Assembly (NCBI GenBank): GCA_035291705.1
Contig: DATDRM010000168.1
Location: forward strand, 1-10,122
DNA: 10,122 bases
From: DATDRM01 sp035291705
GTDB taxonomy: Bacteria; Chloroflexota; Anaerolineae; Anaerolineales; UBA4823
Direction: 5' to 3'
In this document: positions 7,093 through 10,122 of the stretch, one piece after another
How the letters are laid out: the number at the start of each line of letters is the position of its first letter
How positions within the stretch are numbered: the first letter of the stretch is position 1
Translations under genes and position numbers: made by a program
Notes under the pieces: model-generated
Database searches by the model: none
What the model was told of the DNA's origin: nothing
Seen by the model: only the letters and a program-made list of their open reading frames with translations

Positions 7093-8084
7093 AGTTTGGC
7101 TTCATCCCAACCGAGGGTGGCCCTTTCTACCAGAAATTTGTTGAAGAAGTCCTGCTAGGCGAGTCCCTGGGCTTTGACTCAGTCTGGCTGGAAGAGCATC
7201 ATGGCGTCAAAAACCACTACTGGCCGTCGCCTCTGATGGGGCTGGCAGGGGTAGCCGCGCGGACAGAGCGGATCATCCTTGGCACGGACATCCTGATCCT
7301 GCCTTTCTACCATCCGGTGCGCGTCGCCGAAGATGGGGCGCTGCTCGACATCATGACGCAGGGCCGCTTCATTCTGGGCGTTGCCATCGGTTATAAGCCC
7401 GACGAATTTGCTTTGTACCAGGTGCCGCTGGAAAAACGCGGGGCGCGGTTCGAGGAAGCAGTGTGCCTGATCAAGCAGTTATGGACAGAAGAGAAGGTTG
7501 ATTTCGAAGGGCAGTATTATCAGGTGAAAGGTCTGAAGATTGAGCCACGGCCGTTCAGAAGCCCCCACCCTCCCCTGTGGTTAGGTGGTTGGGGAGAGCT
7601 GGCGCTCGCCCGGGCTGCCAAACTGGGGGATGCCTGGATTCCTGGCCCAACCGCCAGCCTGGACAAACTCTTGCAGGCTCAAAAAATCTATCATCAGAAT
7701 TTGAGGGCTATCGGGGTGGACCCGACCACCCGACCCACCCCATTAACGCGCGAGGTCATTATCGCCGATAGCGACGAAAAGGCGTGCGAAATGGCAGAAA
7801 GGCATCTGCTGATTAATTATCGAGATGAATATGGCAGTGGAAAATGGGCGCACCCCCTAATCGGTAGAGAAGACGCAGCGCCGGTGGCTGATCTGGCGGC
7901 GATCAGCCGGGATCGCTTCCTGGTGGGCGGCCCGGAAACCATCATCAAGCAACTGCAGAAATTCAAAGACGCATTCGGAGTCGATCACCTGATCTGCAGA
8001 TTGTTTTTCGCGGGTATGCCGCACGCCTTCATCCTGAATGAGCTCCGGCAGTTGGCCAGGGAAGTGATACCCGTTTTCAAATAA
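7089..8084 (+). CDS. LLM class (luciferase-like) flavin-dependent oxidoreductase
   Basis: A 331-residue protein of the bacterial-luciferase-like TIM-barrel superfamily. The start MKFGFIPTEGGPF, the LGFDSVWLEEHHG motif (Glu35-Glu36-His37-His38), the TERIILGTDILILPFYHP strand region, DIMTQGRFILGVAIGY and the PPLWLGGWGELALARAAKLGDAW segment are all family hallmarks. The EHH motif is typical of FMN-type members (LuxA group). F420-dependent members cannot be formally excluded. Members catalyse monooxygenation or other flavin redox reactions, usually with FMNH2 from a separate reductase; none is encoded in this window. ATG 7089 overlaps the LacI stop (ATGA), with AGGGA at 7077-7081, so it is coupled to the regulator. 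Its role among sugar genes is unclear: it might oxidise a modified sugar, an aglycone or a sulfonated or aminated intermediate. The family is secure; the reaction is unknown. Confidence 0.9.
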   Translation: MKFGFIPTEGGPFYQKFVEEVLLGESLGFDSVWLEEHHGVKNHYWPSPLMGLAGVAARTERIILGTDILILPFYHPVRVAEDGALLDIMTQGRFILGVAIGYKPDEFALYQVPLEKRGARFEEAVCLIKQLWTEEKVDFEGQYYQVKGLKIEPRPFRSPHPPLWLGGWGELALARAAKLGDAWIPGPTASLDKLLQAQKIYHQNLRAIGVDPTTRPTPLTREVIIADSDEKACEMAERHLLINYRDEYGSGKWAHPLIGREDAAPVADLAAISRDRFLVGGPETIIKQLQKFKDAFGVDHLICRLFFAGMPHAFILNELRQLAREVIPVFK

Positions 8085-8096
8085 TCAAGAGAAAAT

Positions 8097-8981
8097 ATGA
8101 AGATCAGCATCATCACCGATGAAATCAGCTCCGATCCCGAGACGGCCATCGAATTGGGAGTCGCATGGGGGGTGCACGACTTTGAACTGCGGGGCTTCTT
8201 CACAGACCGGGCGCCGCGTTTTTCCGATTACCAAAAGCAGCGGCTGCGCGATCTGCTTGCCGAGCATCAAGCCCGGATCGTAGCGATCGGACCTGGACTC
8301 TTCAAAATGGCCTTTCCAGCGCAGCAAGCACCCCGCGCTGCTCTGGGATGGATGGATCGAAATGGATATGAGAGTTGGTCTGAAGCCATACGAGCAGTAC
8401 AGTATCATCTCAACGAGCTGCTACCCGAATCGCTTGACTATGCCAATGAACTTGGCGCCCCCTTGGTAGTGATCTTCGGTTTCGACCGGGCGGGGGCGCG
8501 GCCAGGCGAGCCACCCGAAGAGGCGCTGAATTGCCTGCGGCTGGCAGCCGAGCGAGCTGAAACGGCCGGACTGGAACTCGCACTTGAAAACGAAGCCGGC
8601 TTTTGGGCAGATACAGGGGCGCGCACGGCACACATCGTGCGCGCTATCAACCACCCAGCCCTGAGCATAAATTGGGACCCCGGCAATGCCTTTTGCGCCG
8701 GTGACCTTCCTTTTCCTGAGGGTTACTCCGCCGTGCGAGGGCTGATGCACCATGTCCATTTCAAAGATGCCGATCGAGATAAGGATGGGGAGCTATATTA
8801 CAGTCTGGAAGGCCAGATCAACTGGGCGGACCAGATCAAGGCACTCTCAGCCGATGGCTATGAGGGTTTCATCTCGATCGAGACGCATCTAAGACCCAAG
8901 GTGGCGGCCGGGCGTGCCGCGCTGGAACGTCTGCGGACATTAATCAACGCAGCGCAGGATCACTTGACCGATACTCAGTAA
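8097..8981 (+). CDS. Sugar phosphate isomerase/epimerase-type TIM barrel (xylose-isomerase-like, AP_endonuc_2)
   Basis: A 294-residue TIM-barrel protein. The expected four divalent-metal ligands are seen: Glu164 in LALENE, Asp194 in INWDPGNA, His221 in HVHFKD and Glu262 in ISIETH. This is the pattern of hexulose and pentulose 3-epimerases, IolE/IolI-type enzymes and related isomerases. The N terminus MKISIITDEISSDPETAIE is typical of this group. ATG 8097 lies 12 nt after the LLM stop, with only a weak purine-rich site (AAGAGAA). It probably isomerises or epimerises a sugar, sugar phosphate or keto sugar acid in the cytoplasm, feeding the aldolase downstream. The family is broad and also includes dehydratases such as 3-dehydroshikimate dehydratase and endonuclease IV, so the exact reaction is open. 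Endonuclease IV itself is excluded, since it has more metal ligands and a different length and motif set. Confidence 0.9.
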   Translation: MKISIITDEISSDPETAIELGVAWGVHDFELRGFFTDRAPRFSDYQKQRLRDLLAEHQARIVAIGPGLFKMAFPAQQAPRAALGWMDRNGYESWSEAIRAVQYHLNELLPESLDYANELGAPLVVIFGFDRAGARPGEPPEEALNCLRLAAERAETAGLELALENEAGFWADTGARTAHIVRAINHPALSINWDPGNAFCAGDLPFPEGYSAVRGLMHHVHFKDADRDKDGELYYSLEGQINWADQIKALSADGYEGFISIETHLRPKVAAGRAALERLRTLINAAQDHLTDTQ

Positions 8982-8994
8982 TCAGAGACTATAG

Positions 8995-9001
8995 AAGGAG
9001 G
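8995..9001 (+). promoter_or_regulatory. Strong Shine-Dalgarno site deciding the aldolase start
   Basis: AAGGAGG is a near-perfect match to the anti-SD sequence and is 8 nt upstream of ATG 9010. It overlaps a possible GTG start at 9001, which can therefore be discarded. It is the strongest ribosome binding site in the window, hinting that the aldolase is made at a high level. Confidence 0.8.
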
Positions 9002-9009
9002 TGCGATCT

Positions 9010-9951
9010 ATGCAAACCTTAAATCTGGAAGGGATCATCCCGGCAGTCATCGTACCGATGCGCCAGGATTATTCGATCGACTTTACCGCCTTCCGGCGCT
9101 ATCTGGAATGGGTCATCATCCAAGGCCCGGTGGGCCTAGCCGTGAACGTTGACACAGGCGAAGGGCCATATCTCACTCCCGAAGAACGGGTCCAGGTGGT
9201 TCACACTGCGCGCGCAGTAGCCGCCGGGCGGTGCGCCATCGTGGCTGGCGTTGGGGGGCCTGGAACCCTGACTGCGATCACCAATGCTAAAGCAGCTCAG
9301 GAAGCTGGAGCCGACGCTCTATTGGTGTTCCCTACCCCAGCTTTTCTTAACGACCCACTCGATGGACGCATTGCTTATGACTATCATCGGGCGATTGCCG
9401 AGGCCTCGGGCCTGCCCTTGATCGTTTTCCAGCTCGGCCCGATCTTCGGCGGTGTCAACTATCCACCGGGGGCCCTGGCCAGGCTATTAGAATTACCCCA
9501 GGTGGTGGGCTTAAAGGACGCCTCCTTCGACGCCCAGCGCTTTCTCCTCACCCGCGATCTCGTCCGGCAAGCCGATCACTCAATTACTTTGCTGACCGGC
9601 AACGACAATTTCCTGTTGGAGAGTTTCTTGCTGGGGGCACAGGGAGGGCTGTTAGGTTATGCGGCGGTTGGGGTTGGTTTGCTGGTGGAGTTACTCGAGG
9701 CGGTCAAGAAAGAGGATTTTACCAAAGCAGTGGCCATGCGGAGGCACGTTCAGGGCTTTTGTGATTATGTTTACGGCCGGCCAATTGGCGACTACCGGGC
9801 GCGCTGCAAAGTGGCATTGGTTCACATGGGCCTGCTTGCACCCGAACAAACCTATGTCCGCCCACCTTACCTCTCCCTTTGGCAGGCAGAAAAGGATGTC
9901 GCGCGCCAGGCCGTCGAAGCGGCTAGACTATTGGCGATTGCGACAATTTAA
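9010..9951 (+). CDS. DHDPS/N-acetylneuraminate lyase-family class I aldolase, atypical active site
   Basis: A 313-residue (beta/alpha)8 barrel of the DapA/NanA superfamily. The Schiff-base lysine is Lys169 in VVGLKDASFD, preceded by the usual Pro-x-Val-x-Gly-x-Lys context, and GNDNFLLESFLLGAQGGL is the standard C-terminal motif. The GTTGE loop is NVDTGE (Asp48-Thr49-Gly50-Glu51). The YNxPxRT motif is FQLGPIF, so Phe140 replaces the catalytic Tyr. The PYY segment is PTPAF (108-112), so the second Tyr is also absent. These losses argue against lysine biosynthesis and against ordinary DHDPS chemistry. Cleavage of, or condensation to, a 2-keto(-3-deoxy) acid via a lysine imine is the likely reaction type. 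The start is fixed by AAGGAGG. The gene lies 28 nt after the epimerase-like gene. Together with that gene and the aldehyde dehydrogenase it suggests a route through a keto sugar acid, but the substrate is unknown. Confidence 0.9.
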   Translation: MQTLNLEGIIPAVIVPMRQDYSIDFTAFRRYLEWVIIQGPVGLAVNVDTGEGPYLTPEERVQVVHTARAVAAGRCAIVAGVGGPGTLTAITNAKAAQEAGADALLVFPTPAFLNDPLDGRIAYDYHRAIAEASGLPLIVFQLGPIFGGVNYPPGALARLLELPQVVGLKDASFDAQRFLLTRDLVRQADHSITLLTGNDNFLLESFLLGAQGGLLGYAAVGVGLLVELLEAVKKEDFTKAVAMRRHVQGFCDYVYGRPIGDYRARCKVALVHMGLLAPEQTYVRPPYLSLWQAEKDVARQAVEAARLLAIATI

Positions 9952-9978
9952 CCTCATCCGAGAACGGGATCAGGATAT

Positions 9979-10005
9979 TGGACACGGATGAAGATCAAGT
10001 ATAAT
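9979..10005 (+). promoter_or_regulatory. Putative sigma70-type promoter for tRNA-Leu
   Basis: TGGACA at 9979-9984 (5 of 6 to the -35 consensus) and a perfect TATAAT at 10000-10005 are separated by 15 nt, slightly shorter than ideal. Transcription would begin about 10012, just before the tRNA at 10021. This is the best promoter-like sequence in the gaps of the window. It implies that the tRNA is transcribed independently of the sugar operon. Confidence 0.55.
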
Positions 10006-10020
10006 ACTCCTCACCAACCG

Positions 10021-10105
10021 GCCGAAGTGGCGGAACTGGCAGACGCGCACGACTCAAAATCGTGTTCCTTCGGGAGTGTGGGTTCGATTCCCACCTTCGG
10101 CACCA
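10021..10105 (+). tRNA. trnL: tRNA-Leu (anticodon CAA), CCA encoded
   Basis: A complete class II cloverleaf. The acceptor stem GCCGAAG (10021-10027) pairs with CTTCGGC (10095-10101), followed by discriminator A and encoded CCA. The D arm is GCG/CGC with a GG-containing loop. The anticodon stem CACGA/TCGTG encloses CTCAAAA, with anticodon CAA at 10055-10057, reading UUG. The long variable arm TCC-TTCG-GGA is diagnostic of Leu/Ser/Tyr tRNAs, and the T arm GTGGG-TTCGATT-CCCAC is perfect. Leu follows from the CAA anticodon. All stems are fully paired, so the gene looks functional. Confidence 0.97.
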
Positions 10106-10122
10106 CTATCCCATGCCATCCA

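Noticed and set aside
9952..9999. Intrinsic terminator after the aldolase gene
   Set aside because: Only a 3-bp CCG-AGAA-CGG pairing is present, with no U-tract, so no terminator can be supported.
1..10122. CRISPR arrays, insertion sequences, phage genes or toxin-antitoxin pairs
   Set aside because: No direct repeat array, transposase, terminal inverted repeat or phage-like protein was seen; every stretch is explained by metabolic genes or short gaps.

Overview
The window is one dense plus-strand gene block from a moderately GC-rich bacterium. It encodes carbohydrate uptake and catabolism and ends at a tRNA-Leu gene. Gene content (two GH4 glycosidases, a BadF-type sugar kinase, a HcaT/LacY-like MFS permease, a LacI regulator and several TIM-barrel enzymes) and protein style suggest a heterotroph such as a member of Chloroflexota. 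That assignment is a guess from family resemblance, not from a marker gene. All protein genes share one strand. Gaps are 66 nt or less, and two junctions are ATGA overlaps, so the nine genes look like one long operon or two abutting ones. No convincing terminator is visible between them.

Left part (2-4513), uptake and glycoside processing: the 3' two-thirds of a GH4 NAD/metal-dependent glycosidase, an MFS sugar permease, a second complete GH4 enzyme, and a BadF/BcrA-family (GlcNAc-kinase-like) sugar kinase with a TTG start behind a strong ribosome binding site. No PTS component is present. This suggests import of an unphosphorylated glycoside, phosphorylation in the cytoplasm, and NAD-dependent cleavage by GH4 enzymes.

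Middle part (4510-7092): an aldehyde dehydrogenase with a complete Asn/Glu/Cys catalytic set, translationally coupled to the kinase, then a LacI-family regulator that probably controls the block. A small hairpin lies between them.

Right part (7089-9951): a luciferase-like (LLM) flavin oxidoreductase coupled to the regulator, a sugar-phosphate isomerase/epimerase-type TIM barrel with its four metal ligands, and a DHDPS/NAL-family aldolase. The aldolase keeps the Schiff-base lysine but has lost the usual Thr-Tyr-Tyr catalytic triad. These genes read as a lower pathway: isomerise or epimerise, split to a keto acid plus aldehyde, oxidise the aldehyde. The substrate cannot be named from sequence.

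End (9952-10122): a short spacer with a good sigma70-type promoter followed by tRNA-Leu(CAA) with encoded CCA.
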